From Clavaria fumosa (Eukaryota > Basidiomycota > Agaricomycetes > Agaricales > Clavariaceae), in assembly GCA_951802425.1 (NCBI GenBank), contig OX637794.1, positions 5,084,001 to 5,148,000 of the forward strand: a DNA stretch of 64,000 nucleotides. The letters are read 5' to 3'. Position numbers and translations under genes: made by a program. The notes under the pieces are model-generated. The model did not search any database. It had not been told where the DNA came from and was given only the letters and a program-made list of their open reading frames with translations. This document shows, one piece after another, positions 35,577 through 46,969 of the stretch; the first letter of the stretch is position 1, and each line of letters starts with the position of its first letter.

Positions 35577-36254
35577 TTGTAGTTTCTACACTAGGCATAG
35601 CCAAGCCATGTTCTTTTTCAATATACTGAGGCATATAGGCAGCTTTCCACTGCTCCAGGATGAACCATTGCGTAATAGCAGCAGGCAGAAGCTGAGCAGC
35701 TCTGGATGAATTGACACCTAGAATCAGCGATGCATGGATTTCCAAGTGGAGGCAATTGGAAGAAAGAGCAATGAGTGAGCCAGGAAATATGCTCAGAATA
35801 TGTGATATTGCAAATACAGAAGGTGCTGACAGCCCATTTGTGCTTTTGATTGAAGTTCTCTAACGCTACTACCACTTACTGGCTTTAAAGATAAATTTGG
35901 AAGATGCACAGAGTTGAGCCGTGCACGTTGCCGCTTCTGGAACATCCGTTGAGCTGCTTCCCCGACCCAGGTGCCTTGGCCGTCTTTTAATCCGAAAAAT
36001 GCTCAACCGAACCTTTGGAGTTGACAGGCCGCTTCAGGATCTGAACCGCTGCATCAAAGCTTACACCCCAATCACATATATGGACCTGCTGGATCAACAA
36101 TTGCATTAATCCACTCAACTACTTTGTCGATGGCTATTCTCCACTTGTCTAGTCCTTACCAAGTTCAAAATGTAACAAGAGTGTGGCATTGCTCAGTATT
36201 TCATAGTTGAACTTGTCTTTATAGGAGCATAGGCATAATATATTCTTCTACCAT
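35577..36254. repeat. Spacer holding a partial copy of the neighbouring gene's exon 2
   Basis: The segment 35930-36030 repeats 37750-37845 almost exactly, in the same orientation (landmark GAGCTGCTTCCCCGACCCAG). It is a truncated copy of part of exon 2 of the gene at 36255-38201. Nothing else is recognised. Confidence 0.7.
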
Positions 36255-38201
36255 CTATTGAGCATGTGTCTGATCCAGCCAAGATGGAAAATGAGAGGCC
36301 AGCTCCGCAGATATCAACCCAGCAATGCCACGATTCTCTTCTCCCCCAGACCAAAGCGAAGTGAGACAACATCTCTCTAACTCATTGACAAAATAATGCA
36401 AAGCGCCAGTGTCACCTCGAATCAAGCCGATATCAATGCGGCAAAACAGGCTGACTGTTGGTTCACGACCATACCGCTCTCGTTCCAAAGCTGCATAGCC
36501 TTCCAGTGAATTAATGGCAAAGGCCTCCAGTTCCTGCCGAGCGGCTTGAAGCTGTTCAAGGGTGGCCTCAGGTCGATAATTCAAGTCCTCATCGGCAATG
36601 TTTTCTAGCTTGAGAAGCTCGCTGTTATGACAGTCTGAGCATGCAACTGAATTTGAGCACTTTCAACGCACCTCAGCTCTTCCAAAGTGTAGTTACGATC
36701 CAACTGCGCCCACTTCCACCCTTGCTTGCATTTACTGGTCACAACGGTGATGACAGGTCTTTTTTTAATCATGAATACCCGCCACTCGATTAGACGGAGG
36801 AGAGGGGCGAAGGTCTGTCGGATCCAACGAAATGCACCCAGGCCGCTTAACTGCTTCAGTCGTTGATTGGTGAGCCGATGGGGTGGCAAAATGACGTGTT
36901 CATGGCAAGAGCTATGCTCTCGCTTGTACACCTGATTGTAATGCACCTCGTCGAAGTTGGGATTGTGGAGCCAAGTGGATGGGCGGGGGGTGTTTGTAAC
37001 CCTGGCAGCCACTTGATCGAAGTCCATGATGGCGTCATATTTAGCGCCTGATCTTTCCCGTTCCCTCAGTGGAGGCCAAAAGACAATTTGATCTGAGAGC
37101 TTATGGAGCGCCTGCACAAATGCTGGCACATCCAACAACCCATAGGCTGACTTGCTATAAAATATCCATGTCATATCTGAAACTAAATATTTTTATGGGA
37201 GCTCACTAAAGGTCTTCGCCCAATTCAGGACCGCCAAAGACACAGTCATACTGCCCCAAAGGTCCAGTGTCAGCTATGACATGATTGCGGAACGTCATCC
37301 ATGACATGTAGTCGACTTCAAGGCGAGGCTGTTGTGCAAGTATGGTGGTAAGATAGAGCTATTAACCAAATAAATAAGTTTGTAGGGGGTTGAGGTAAAC
37401 GTATAACCCACCCACTCATGAATCCACAATCTGATAAACCCCTTCTGCACAAGCGGTCGCTTGTTAAATGAGCGGTAAACTAAACACCCAAGTTGATCGT
37501 TCCCAAGGAGGGTTGTAGCTAAGTCTGAGGCAAAGTCATCTTCAAACCATGTTGACTGATGCTGACAATCAGAGCGATCTCTGTGAAATTGGGGGTCATC
37601 GAGGACAGCCAGCAGCTTGTAGATGCATGGAGAGCTTGACGCCGAAACAGCAAGAGAGACGGAAGTTCCCAGACTGTGGGTGTAATCTGCTTGACCTAAT
37701 ACAGATGCCTCAGGCTGAACAGGCAGGTTCAGGGCGTCATTCTGTCGTGCGCGTTGCCGCTTCTGGAACATCCGTTGAGCTGCTTCCCCGACCCAGGTGC
37801 CTTGGCCGTCTTTTAATCCGAAAATGCGGGACCGAACCTTTGGATGTCGACACAAACGATCTTGCACCAACTGCCAAGCCACATGGTTGCGAAACCACCA
37901 GGACTGGTTTGGGCCATCCAGATACACATCGCCCGGGTAGCCAATTGCAGGGCTTGGTGGGCCGTGTCCAATGAACCGCACAAAATGGACTGGTTCTGAG
38001 TGGGCTCTAAATTCGGAACCGGTGGTGAGGACTTTGAGGGGTTTTCCTGTGATTCCTCTGAACTGCTCAATAGTTGCAGCGATGCCAAGTGCTGATACAG
38101 ATCATAAGGTTTTAGCACAAAAGATTTATAATAAACTTACCATGCGCTTGATCAACTGACTCCTCTATCAAGTTAAATCTTGGCAGATCAAAGGAATCCA
38201 T
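36255..38201 (-). CDS. Uncharacterised Agaricomycete protein, 580 aa, five exons, intact
   Basis: Exons 38141-38201, 37412-38091, 37207-37358, 36672-37154 and 36255-36621 join in frame, with GT-AG introns of 49-53 nt, and end in a stop. Conserved-looking blocks are FRAHSEPVHFVRFIGHGPPS (about 38000), WFEDDFASDLATTLLGNDQLGCLVYR (about 37500), YMSWMTFRNHVIAD (about 37310), AKYDAIMDFDQVA (about 37040) and a C-terminal SLFCRIDIGLI followed by YFVNELER. I recall this as a multicopy family in mushroom genomes without an assigned function. The last block (R-x-D ... N-E-x-E) is the kind of arrangement seen in ATP-grasp enzymes, which is only a suggestion. It has no signal peptide or membrane segment. 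Confidence 0.75.
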
Positions 38202-38244
38202 GTAGAACACAAATTGTGGATTGAATGGCAAATAACAGGTTCTG

Positions 38245-38335
38245 CGTGGCTCCAACACTGCCACCGTCACTTCGACACCGCCACCGTCACTTTACCACTG
38301 CCACCGTCACTTTCAACACTGCCACCGTCGCCCTT
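38245..38335. repeat. Short tandem repeat with core CACTGCCACCGTCACTT
   Basis: About four imperfect 20-24 bp copies of a CACTGCCACCGTCACTT-like unit follow each other just upstream of the start of the gene at 36255-38201 (minus strand). Confidence 0.75.
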
Positions 38336-39600
38336 GATAGCACGGCGGAGCTAACCGGCCATCGTCAAGCTAACAAGGCCAATGGCTTGGGATCTATCCT
38401 GCTATTTTACCAGCATACCTGACATTTCAGCAGCACTGGTATTATTGCCAGTGGCACTACTGGCCTTCGCTACAGTACATGTGCGTCTCACAGACTCTTG
38501 TCGTCATCTAGACCCTTGTGCTTATTGTTGCCGATCGATGAGCTCAATTGTTTCAATAAAGATTACTCCCTTGTGACCACAATTTTTACCCCATGTACTA
38601 CTGCACCAGCTGCCTCTTCCATCTGAAATGTTTTGTCAAGAAATCATTGCTCAAGGAGAGAGGCCTGTGGAACAGTGGGATTTAAGCACAAGCATTTCGG
38701 CTCTCCTCATGTAAGGTTTCCATCTTCTGGAGAAGAATTGGCAGTTGCCTATAGGTTCAACCTCCTTTACTGCGGGGTCAGCGGCAAATTACTTTCATTG
38801 ATATTTATATAGCCCATTCGTCCCCAAGACAGATATTAGATCCCGCGATATTTGACATTGCAAAGCCACCTGCAGAGAACTCACACCGTTCAGTGCTTAT
38901 GTGGCCTTATCTTGAGGATGCACCAGAGATGGCATAAGGCTCCTTCACACAGCATCTAAGTGAATACTTGAGGGCGGATCAAAGGACTGACATGGAGACA
39001 GAGATGTGGTGGAAAATGTATGTTTTTGTTTAACATCTGTCGTTGTTTAACATAAAAGGTTAAGGTGATGTTCCGAATCCCGATAAATAAGGCAATGTCC
39101 TGAAGTTGAGGAATGAAGCCAAGTCATTAATGGTTTTAGATGCGCTAAAAGGGAGGTAAGAACTGAACGCCCTGAAAATGATAGTAATGGAGGAGTAGAT
39201 TTATGGCAACGCAGGGGAGAAGTTAATATAGCGGAAAATGTGTTCAGTTTCGTCTTGCTCCTGGCCTGCAGAGAAAGTTATGTGATTAAGCCATGCAAAG
39301 ACGGCTCATGCGCATCGGTTGACTTGCCATCAGATGGTATTGGGCGTTGGTGCGAAGTGGCTATAACAATATCAACGTTGACTGCTGACCCCGCACTATG
39401 AGATTGAACCCACAGGTAGCTGCCAATCGTTTCCCAGAGGATAGAGTCCTCACACGAGGAGAGCCCAAATGCTTGGGCTTAGATCCCGCTGTGCCAAAGG
39501 CCTCTCCTTGTGAAATGATGTCTTGACGAAACATTTCTGACGGTAGACTTCTTTTGCACCGGGCCTGCAGCAGGGGTTGATTATCACTGCCATACAAACG
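38336..39600. other. No gene; contains a dispersed repeat (38682-38800)
   Basis: The segment 38682-38800 matches 59064-59190 (landmarks GATTTAAGCACAAGCATTTC and GAAGAATTGGCAGTT), in the same orientation. In the second place it lies upstream of the zinc-finger gene at 57309-58954. No coding feature is supported. Confidence 0.5.
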
Positions 39601-39601
39601 G

Positions 39602-39922
39602 TCAGAAACATACCAGAGTCCCTTCATCCACATTCCTTAGCCAAATTTCATACGCTGTGGCAATGTCGAAAGGATATGTCAATTGGCCAAGTGGCCTCCA
39701 AAGGCCAGCATCTTCAAGCGGTGACCAGAAATTGCGCAAATGCGTGAGTTTCAGTGTGTCATTGGAATAGGACGCGTCGAAGACACCGCTTGGGCCGCAT
39801 TCAGTTGCATATTCTTCCAGAATGAGGCTGCGAGCGAAAAGTGCAGAGGAATACTCATGGACAATAAGCCTTCGAAGCCTTTGTGTTGGCAAGTTGAACC
39901 CTTGGCCAATGCCTATAAACAT
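39602..39922 (-). CDS. Possible exon of the neighbouring unknown gene or of a separate one
   Basis: The minus strand is open for 106 codons, with an orderly composition (LPTQRLRRLIVHEYSSALFA, THLRNFWSPLEDAGLWRPLG, PFDIATAYEIWL). An acceptor-like TTTATAG precedes it, and a GTATGT donor-like site follows the codons for DEGTL. It lies 13 bp downstream of the stop of the gene at 39935-41073. I could not find a canonical donor to join them. Confidence 0.45.
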   Translation of the reverse strand: MFIGIGQGFNLPTQRLRRLIVHEYSSALFARSLILEEYATECGPSGVFDASYSNDTLKLTHLRNFWSPLEDAGLWRPLGQLTYPFDIATAYEIWLRNVDEGTLVCF

Positions 39923-39934
39923 TAAGCGAAGAAT

Positions 39935-41073
39935 TCAGCAGTATCGCTCCAATCCAAGGAATGCATCAAGCTCATACAGAGGAACTTGGATTGTTGTGAC
40001 CTGTTTTCTGCCAACAAACTTTGCAACAACTGCAGCTTGGTTATCCTTAAGTGACAAATCGTAATCGGTTCTGAGTTCCTTCCCAATCTGTGGAAGGCTG
40101 TTGAAGCAATATCACTAGATTTAGAGGGCACATACGCTGATTTCACTGTCATCCTGACTGTCGACTGCTTTGTGAACCGGGTTAGTTTTTTGGGCCTGGG
40201 CCTGCATCAAATTGTTCAGATTTTGCACAGGAGCTTTCAAAACGACGGATGATACCTCAAAAGCCGCAGCAACAAATATATCCATACCCTGTAAAGGCCC
40301 GCCATAACCTTGGTTATTGCTGTCTGGTTTTGCATTGAATGCAACGTAGCATTCCCCTATTATTTTCGCCCAGTCCTCACTGAGTTCTGCGTGGAGTTTC
40401 GACTCCTGCCATGAAGTCCAGTCTGTGTTACAAAGTTCAAAAATCTGCTGCTGTCTTTCCGGGCCATGACAAAAATAATACACGCACCTAGCGTCGTTGG
40501 ATTCCTAGTGAATGCATCCCGGCCGGCTTTGTTGCTGAGGAATGTGTGGAGCTCAGGCTCAGTGTAGCCCGTATTGTTGTACAACGCAAGCGGGTAAAAG
40601 TCAAACGACGGTACCCTGGATATGAGTGGCACAACACCGTCTTGGTCGGCGCGAGCGTTGCTGATGAATTCCATGCGAATCTTTGCGAGGCATCGCATTA
40701 ATCTTTGTGCACCCTCCACTAGGTCACCCCCATTTTTGACTCGCTCCCATTTGGCCCAGTTTCCAAGCAACAGGAGATCCCTGCACCATGCATGCATGTG
40801 GTTCAGCTGCTGGATGTGTTGCATGTATTGCCCTGGAAATCTACCCAAGTATGTTGCATGCATGCTGTTGTGGTAAAGTCTTGACCAGAGGACAAAGGTA
40901 TTTGTGTTGGCCTGGTAGTCCTTTGCGCAAAACGTCTCTGAGTAGTCTCCGAAAGCTTCCTTTGGACCCCATAACCTCCTGTTGTCCCAGATGTCTGTGG
41001 GAGCAGTGCGTAGGTGAGGGGGCAAGCACTGCTTGATTTTCCTGCTGAGCTGTGATTTTGATTTCTGTGGCAT
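39935..41073 (-). pseudogene. Uncharacterised multicopy Agaricomycete protein, one-base frameshift
   Basis: It starts at ATG 41073 (MPQKSKSQLSRK) and reads through LPPHLRTAPTDIWDNRRLWG and RFPGQYMQHIQQLNHMHAWC to GACIIF near 40470. There one T is missing from a T-run, and the conserved frame continues as QQIFELCNTDWTSWQESKLHAELS (40455 onwards) to a GTATGT donor at 40135. A last exon, 40087-39935, ends in TGA. Its paralogue at 53242-54237 shows the same order of blocks, which fixes the frame. The T-run deletion could be a sequencing error, in which case the gene is functional. The role is unknown. The basic N-terminus hints at a nuclear protein. Confidence 0.65.
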
Positions 41074-41464
41074 GATGTTGGTGCGGCACAAGATTGCCAC
41101 GTGATTATGCAACACTCAGGGTCATGCATTTGTTTTCCAAACATGAGCAGTGCATCACGATGCATTTGAGAATTGAAAAGTGAGGTTGCAGTAACTGCCT
41201 ATGGTTGACATCGGCTGAAGCTGAGGGGCAACCAACATACCATGACAGCTATAGCAAATCCATATGGTACTGAATAGCTGGGTTGATTTTGCTGATATTG
41301 GCAACCCTTGCTAACGCCGTGGAATACGTCGGGGATTTCCACCGGCATTGTCTACGAAAACCCCACCCCACATAAGAGGCTGACGTACGCTCTTTTATCT
41401 TTTTTACTTCTGATCATGCACGACCTGTTTTTTATATGCATCAAGGGGCTGTCTACCTGTCAAA
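41074..41464. other. No gene seen; promoter side of the gene at 39935-41073
   Basis: Only shadow frames are present. It separates the start of the minus-strand gene from the TIR element. Confidence 0.4.
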
Positions 41465-42492
41465 AATGACCTCTGTAAGAGTGCGTCCAGCAGCAATTCC
41501 GCGCGCGGCAATTTCTGCACGAAATCTCAATCTGGCACTTGTGCAATTGAGACAGAGTTTCGCAAGTCGAGATTTGAGTGGTAGCACACGAACGCAAATG
41601 TTGTCGTAGTTGTAACTCATTCATTCATCTTCACTGTCTCATCACCATGGCCCCCGTCAATGCAGTCCTTTGTCGCTCACCACTCGAGTGCCAGTCTGAT
41701 CGTTGCAGCCAGCTCAATTCAAGTGCAAATGCTCAGACAACGTGCCCCCTTCATCTCTACCATGTTGAACAGCCATATCTGACCGTTGCCGACACGAGGA
41801 TTGCGCAGTCGTAATTTTAGCTTGTTGATGTTGGGCGCAGGGTGGATGGTGGCTTGTGAAGGGCGGAAGCATGGTGAAAGGGTGGCTCTCGCTCGCCTAT
41901 ATCAAGCGGTCCACAGGCTTGTCTTCTACCACCCTCCCTCCGCCACTGCTCCTCCTCCCACTTATCCCACGCCTCGCGCGCGTCGACCCACCTCTCCTGC
42001 ACGTCGCACACGTCGCCAGCCGCGCCTGGCCGGCCGAGCGGCCCAAAGACGCTCGAGAACAGCTGGTAGGCGTTGGGCGCGCTCGGGCTCGCTGCTGCTG
42101 CCGCGGCGGCGGTGGTGGTGGTGGTGGTGGTGGTGGTGGAGGGTGTGTGGAGGGCGGCGGGAGGAAGACGTACCCGGTTGCGCGGTCGATGACGCGGGAG
42201 AGGTGGAGCATGGATTGTTTGTCCTGCGGGGAGAGAGAAGGGGGGTTGGCAGCGTCACACAATCACTCGAAGTACTCGAAGTTTTCAATTTTTCAAGTTT
42301 TCGTCGAGGTCTGACCTCGACGAACTTTTGGTAATAATATCTCAATCAAATATCTCAATCTGACTTTGTGACAGAGGGTGTCGGACAGACCCTCTGCCGC
42401 ACTTGGCAACTTGAGATTGAGATATTTTTTTTGGCTGAGGATTCCGCACGCAGAATTGCTGCCGGACGCACTCTAAATGTCATTTGAGGGTT
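41465..42492. mobile_element. TIR element of about 1 kb carrying a GC-rich insert
   Basis: The left end from 41465 (AATGACCTCTGTAAGAGTGC, GTCCAGCAGCAATTCCGCG) is matched by the complement of the right end to about 42490 (GTCCGGCAGCAATTCTGCG), about 30 bp with few mismatches. A TCTCAATCT block follows on both sides. Inside, 41820-42260 is far richer in GC. It has long frames and a (GGT)n tract at 42107-42138. On the minus strand the frame CDVQERWVDAREAWDKWEEE looks protein-like. This could be a captured host gene fragment. Hairpins GTCGAGGT/ACCTCGAC (about 42301) and CAGAGGGT/ACCCTCTG (about 42373) are also present. Confidence 0.65.
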
Positions 42493-44440
42493 GCCTTCAC
42501 CCAGATGGGGGAGGGGGCGTGGGTTTAAGAATGTGACAGATAACCCGCCTTTGCGACTTGTGCCGCAATGGGCATCGCATATCCAACCCGCAAACGCGGA
42601 TCAGCCGGCGGTTGAGGCCATGCCCCGCATTGGGGACGGTTGCCCACACCCAGAGATGGGGAAGGCGGCGTGGGTTTAAGAATGTGACAGATAACCCGCC
42701 TTTGCGACTTGTGCCGCAATGGGCGTCGCATATCCAACCCGCAAACGCGGATCAGCCGGCGGTCGAGGCCATGCCCCGCATTGGGGACGGTTGCCCACAC
42801 CCAGAGATGGGGAAGGCGGCGTGGGTTTAAGAATGTGACAGATAACCCGCCTTTGCGACTTGTGCCGCAATGGGCGTCGCATATCCAACCCGCAAACGCG
42901 GATCAGCCGGCGGTTGAGGCCATGCCCCGCATTGGGGACGGTTGCCCACACCCAGAGATGGGGAAGGCGGCATGGGTTTAAGAATGTGACAGATAACCCG
43001 CCTTTGCGACTTGTGCCGCAATGGGCATCGCATATCCAACCCGCAAACGCGGATCAGCCGGCGGTTGAGGCCATGCCCCGCATTGGGGACGGTTGCCCCC
43101 ACCCAGAGATGGGGAAGGCGGCATGGGTTTAAGAATGTGACAGATAACCCGCCTTTGCGACTTGTGCCGCAATGGGCATCGCATATCCAACCCGCAAACG
43201 CGGATCAGCCGGCGGTTGAGGCCATGCCCCGCATTGGGGATGGTTGCCCCCACCCAGAGATGGGGAAGGCGGCATGGGTTTAAGAATGTGACAGATAACC
43301 CGCCTTTGCGACTTGTGCCGCAATGGGCGTCGCATATCCAACCCGCAAACGCGGATCAGCCGGCGGTTGAGGCCATGCCCCGCATTGGGGACGGTTGCCC
43401 CCACCCAGAGATGGGGAAGGCGGCATGGGTTTAAGAATGTGACAGATAACCCGCCTTTGCGACTTGTGCCGCAATGGGCATCGCATATCCAACCCGCAAA
43501 CGCGGATCAGCCGGCGGTTGAGGCCATGCCCCGCATTGGGGACGGTTGCCCACACCCAGAGATGGGGAAGGCGGCGTGGGTTTAAGAATGTGACAGATAA
43601 CCCGCCTTTGCGACTTGTGCCGCAATGGGCGTCGCATATCCAACCCGCAAACGCGGATCAGCCAGCGGTTGAGGCCATGCCCCGCATTGGGGACGGTTGC
43701 CCCCACCCAGAGATGGGGAAGGCGGCATGGGTTTAAGAATGTGACAGATAACCCGCCTTTGCGACTTGTGCCGCAATGGGCGTCGCATATCCAACCCGCA
43801 AACGCGGATCAGCCGGCGGTTGAGGCCATGCCCCGCATTGGGGACGGTTGCCCACACCCAGAGATGGGGAAGGCGGCGTGGGTTTAAGAATGTGACAGAT
43901 AACCCGCCTTTGCGACTTGTGCCGCAATGGGCGTTGCATATCCAACCCGCAAACGCGGATCAGCCGGCAGTTGAGGCCATGCCCCGCATTGGGGACGGTT
44001 GCCCCCACCCAGAGATGGGGAAGGCGGCATGGGTTTAAGAATGTGACAGATAACCCGCCTTTGCGACTTGTGCCGCAATGGGCATCGCATATCCAACCTG
44101 CAAACGCGGATCAGCCGGCGGTTGAGGCCATGCCCCGCATTGGGGACGGTTGCCCACACCCAGAGATGGGGAAGGCGGCATGGGTTTAAGAATGTGACAG
44201 ATAACCCGCCTTTGCGACTTGTGCCGCAATGGGCGTCGCATATCCAACCCGCAAACGCGGATCAGCCGGTGGTTGAGGCCATGCCCCGCATTGGGGACAG
44301 TTGCCTTCACCCAAAGATGGGGAAGGTGGCAAACCCAACGATGGCAGGTGGTGGGACGAAAGAGAAACATGAACACTCACGTGATACGTCACCTGAAGTT
44401 ATTTGTACGTGGAGGTGGCTGTGTATTGCTTTGTCAGCAG
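42484..44440 (-). mobile_element. Minisatellite-bearing repeat element, copy 3 (twelve 151 bp units)
   Basis: Units repeat exactly every 151 bp: GTGACAGATAACCCGCC occurs at about 42533, 42684, 42835 and so on to 44194. Units differ by single transitions. The right flank (44370-44440), read on the minus strand, contains CTGCTGACAAAGCAATACAC and CACGTGAGTGTTC, as in the copies at 17098 and 27600. Because 151 is not a multiple of 3, the open frames of 90-91 codons on both strands rotate. They are not genes. The left edge abuts the right end of the TIR element, so the original left flank is lost. Confidence 0.9.
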
Positions 44441-44482
44441 TCCAATTGTGCTCGTCGCAACGTCACGCCACGGATCGCAGTT

Positions 44483-44528
44483 TGACCTAATCCGAACTTG
44501 AGAGGTTTAACAAGTTCGGATTAGGTCA
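44483..44528. repeat. Perfect 18 bp hairpin
   Basis: TGACCTAATCCGAACTTG (44483-44500) and its exact complement (44511-44528) flank a 10 nt loop. It lies just outside the shared flank of the minisatellite element and may be part of its terminus. Confidence 0.9.
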
Positions 44529-45019
44529 CAACAAGTGCTTACTAAGAAAGAGATGGGAATGAGGGCAGGTGTACTTGCACACTACCACCATTCCCACCTC
44601 GGCAGTTTATCATTTCAGGTTGAGCAAGCTTCTTGCTGTCTCGTCGTGGCTCGCTCGCCATCAAAGTCCCATGCTGTTTGATCGTTACCTCTAGAATGGG
44701 TAAAGTGCGATGTGCGCTGCGTGTTCTCATTGTAAATCCAGATGAGCAATGCTGTTCAACTTGTCATTCGTCATCGCCTATCTGCTGCTAGGGGCGTCGT
44801 TGTCCACCGTGCTTACCTCCATGCCATCCTCAGCTGCAGTTGCCTGCAGCTGGCACTATCATCTTCAACCATTGCCTGCTGCGAGTGGGGGGGGCCGTTT
44901 CTGCCCTTCGTAACTGGCTGTTGGTGATATTGTCGTCCGCCATCGCTTGCCGCTGGCGCCATATCCGTCTGCGCCGTCGTCACTGGCCATCGCCCGCTGC
45001 TGTCGTCTGTGATTGGAGG
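44529..45019. other. No gene recognised
   Basis: There are short frames on both strands without known domains. The second half (44820-45020) is a GC-rich lead-in to the satellite that follows. Confidence 0.4.
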
Positions 45020-46330
45020 GAGGTGAGGTACCATGGTGGGTATTGTGTGTGCCCACCTGATGCCCGGTCAAGGGCAGTCATGTGCTGTCCAAATGCCTGG
45101 TGTCAGGTTGCATGTGCAATGCTAGCCAGCATTTTCTGCTGTAGACGTCTACTACCTGGGAGAGTGTGTGCTTTGCTACACCTCTCGTTGTGTGAGACTC
45201 TGTTTGCCACCTGCTGTGAGTGATCAAAGGTAGGTGAGGTATTGTGGTGGGTATTGGGTGTGCCTGCCTGATGCCTGCTCAAATATGCAGTTGTGTGCTG
45301 TCCAAATGCCTGATGTCAGGTTGTGTGTGCAATGCTGGTTGGCATCATCCACTGTAGACGTCTACTGCCTGGGAGAATGTGTGCTTCATTACACCTCCCA
45401 TTGCATAAGACTCTGTTCACCGCTGTGGGTGATCTGAAGTAGGTGAGGTATTGTGGCGGGCATTGGGTGTGATTGCCTGATGCCTGCTCAAATGCAGCTG
45501 TGTGCTGTCAAAATGCCCAGTGTCAAGTTGTGCATGCAATGCTGTCCGGCATCATCTGCTGATGACATCTATTGCCTGGGAGAGTGTGTGCTGTGTTACA
45601 CCTCTCATCATGCAAGACTCCATTTACCACCTGCTGCAGATGATCAGAGGGGGGCAAGGTATCATGGTGGGCATTGTGCGTGCTCACCTGATGCCAGTTC
45701 AGATGCAGTTGCATGTTGTTAAGATGCCCAGTGTCAGATTGCATTGTGCAATATTGGCCAGCATTGTCTGCTGCTGCCCAGGAGCATGTGTGTTGTGTCA
45801 CACTTCTTGTTGTGCAAGACTCTGTTTTCCACCTGCTGTGGATAATCAGAGTGGGGTGAGGTACCCTAGTGGGCATTGTGTGTGCCTGCCTGATGCCTGC
45901 CCAGGTGCAAGGGTGTGCTGTTAAAATGCCTGGCATCAGGTCATGCTATGCAATGCTGGCCAGCATTGATTGCCGTAGGGACCTCCTGCTCAGGGGTGTG
46001 CACTCTGCCACATTTTTTGCATTGCAAGACTATATTCACTGCCTGCTGTGAGGGATCAGGGTGGGGATTTGCATGCACCCACCTGCAGCCTGCACAAGTA
46101 CAGGCATATGCTGTTGTAACACCTAGTGTCAGATTGCATGTTGTGTAATGCTGGCTAGACATCATCTGCTGTGTAGGAGGATGGACACCAGATCCCTCCC
46201 ACCATGCCAAACCCTGTTTGCTGCCCATTGTGAGGGTTTGGAATGAGTCACATCCATGCATTGTTGAAGCACTCAGAGTCAGATTGCATGTTGTGCATTC
46301 CTGGTTGGGTATCACCTGCCAGACATTGTG
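45020..46330. repeat. Diverged satellite, about six units of 205-211 bp
   Basis: The motif GGTGAGGTA-x3-TGGTGGG or a relative recurs near 45021, 45232, 45442, 45650 and 45855, with a further degenerate unit from about 46060. Within a unit, GCAATGCTGGCCAGCAT and CTGCCTGGGAGAGTGTGTGC steps recur. CpG is rare and units differ by many transitions, so it is old. The frames through it are not coding. Confidence 0.85.
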
Positions 46331-46969
46331 TCTACTGGTATGCAGGCTGCTGTGCCTGACATGGCAAATTCCTGTCGTTCTGCAGCCTTGGGTTGGTGAG
46401 TCGATGAGTTCACGACTGTAGTAGGCCTGCGCCACTTAATGGTTAGTCGTGTCCTCCGCTCTCCTGGGAGGTTATCAGACCTGAAACCCCACACTCGAGT
46501 TATCTTGGTTTGCTGTCTCCTACCCTCATCTGTCTGCTACAGAACTGCCACTTAGTAAGCCCAACATTGGGTGAAAGAATAGGAAAAAACGTAGCTGCAG
46601 CTACCCTGAGTCTCTCGCACGTTTTCTTGCACCGATTGCCTTGCTCCCCCTCCCACCCAGTTGTAATTAATACGTGCGGTTCATTTTTATATCAACTGGT
46701 CACTTAGGCATTAGTGTGCCGCATAGAAGACCAGCTGTGTGAAACATGGCATCGACGACGCATAATTGAGGGTACCGAAGATTTTACGAGCCAGGTAGCT
46801 TTGAGATCACTCAATTTCAAATAACTTATTGCATGGCGATAATTGATTTACAGTAAAGCCTGCTTCTACATTGACTGGGACAAAGCTATAGCCAAGGACA
46901 TCACCGCTAAACGGAAGAGCAACTCCAACGCTCATAGCGAAACCGATGAATGGGAATGAAACAGCAGCG
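46331..46969. other. No gene; weak similarity to 27343-27530
   Basis: The sequence around 46490-46560 (CACACTCGAGTTATCTTGG, GCCACTTAGTAAGCCC) resembles 27343-27530, suggesting a shared repeat. I can support no gene. Confidence 0.35.

Noticed and set aside
40455..40483. A 29 nt intron in the 40 kb gene
   Set aside because: It is shorter than any other intron in the window, and a single missing T restores the frame and the expected block order. A frameshift is the simpler reading.
30000..41000. KDZ transposase accompanying the TET/JBP genes
   Set aside because: I looked for Cys-cluster plus DDE transposase signatures of that group in the neighbouring ORFs and saw none. The neighbouring genes belong to other, unnamed families.
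41897..42345. Poly-proline or poly-histidine protein
   Set aside because: The runs come from a (GGT)n tract read in different frames. Only the neighbouring minus-strand segment looks protein-like.
42491..44490. Many 90-91 codon frames on both strands at 151 bp steps
   Set aside because: They are the same repeat unit read in rotating frames. The regular spacing also is not a CRISPR array: units are 151 bp, contiguous and without unique spacers.
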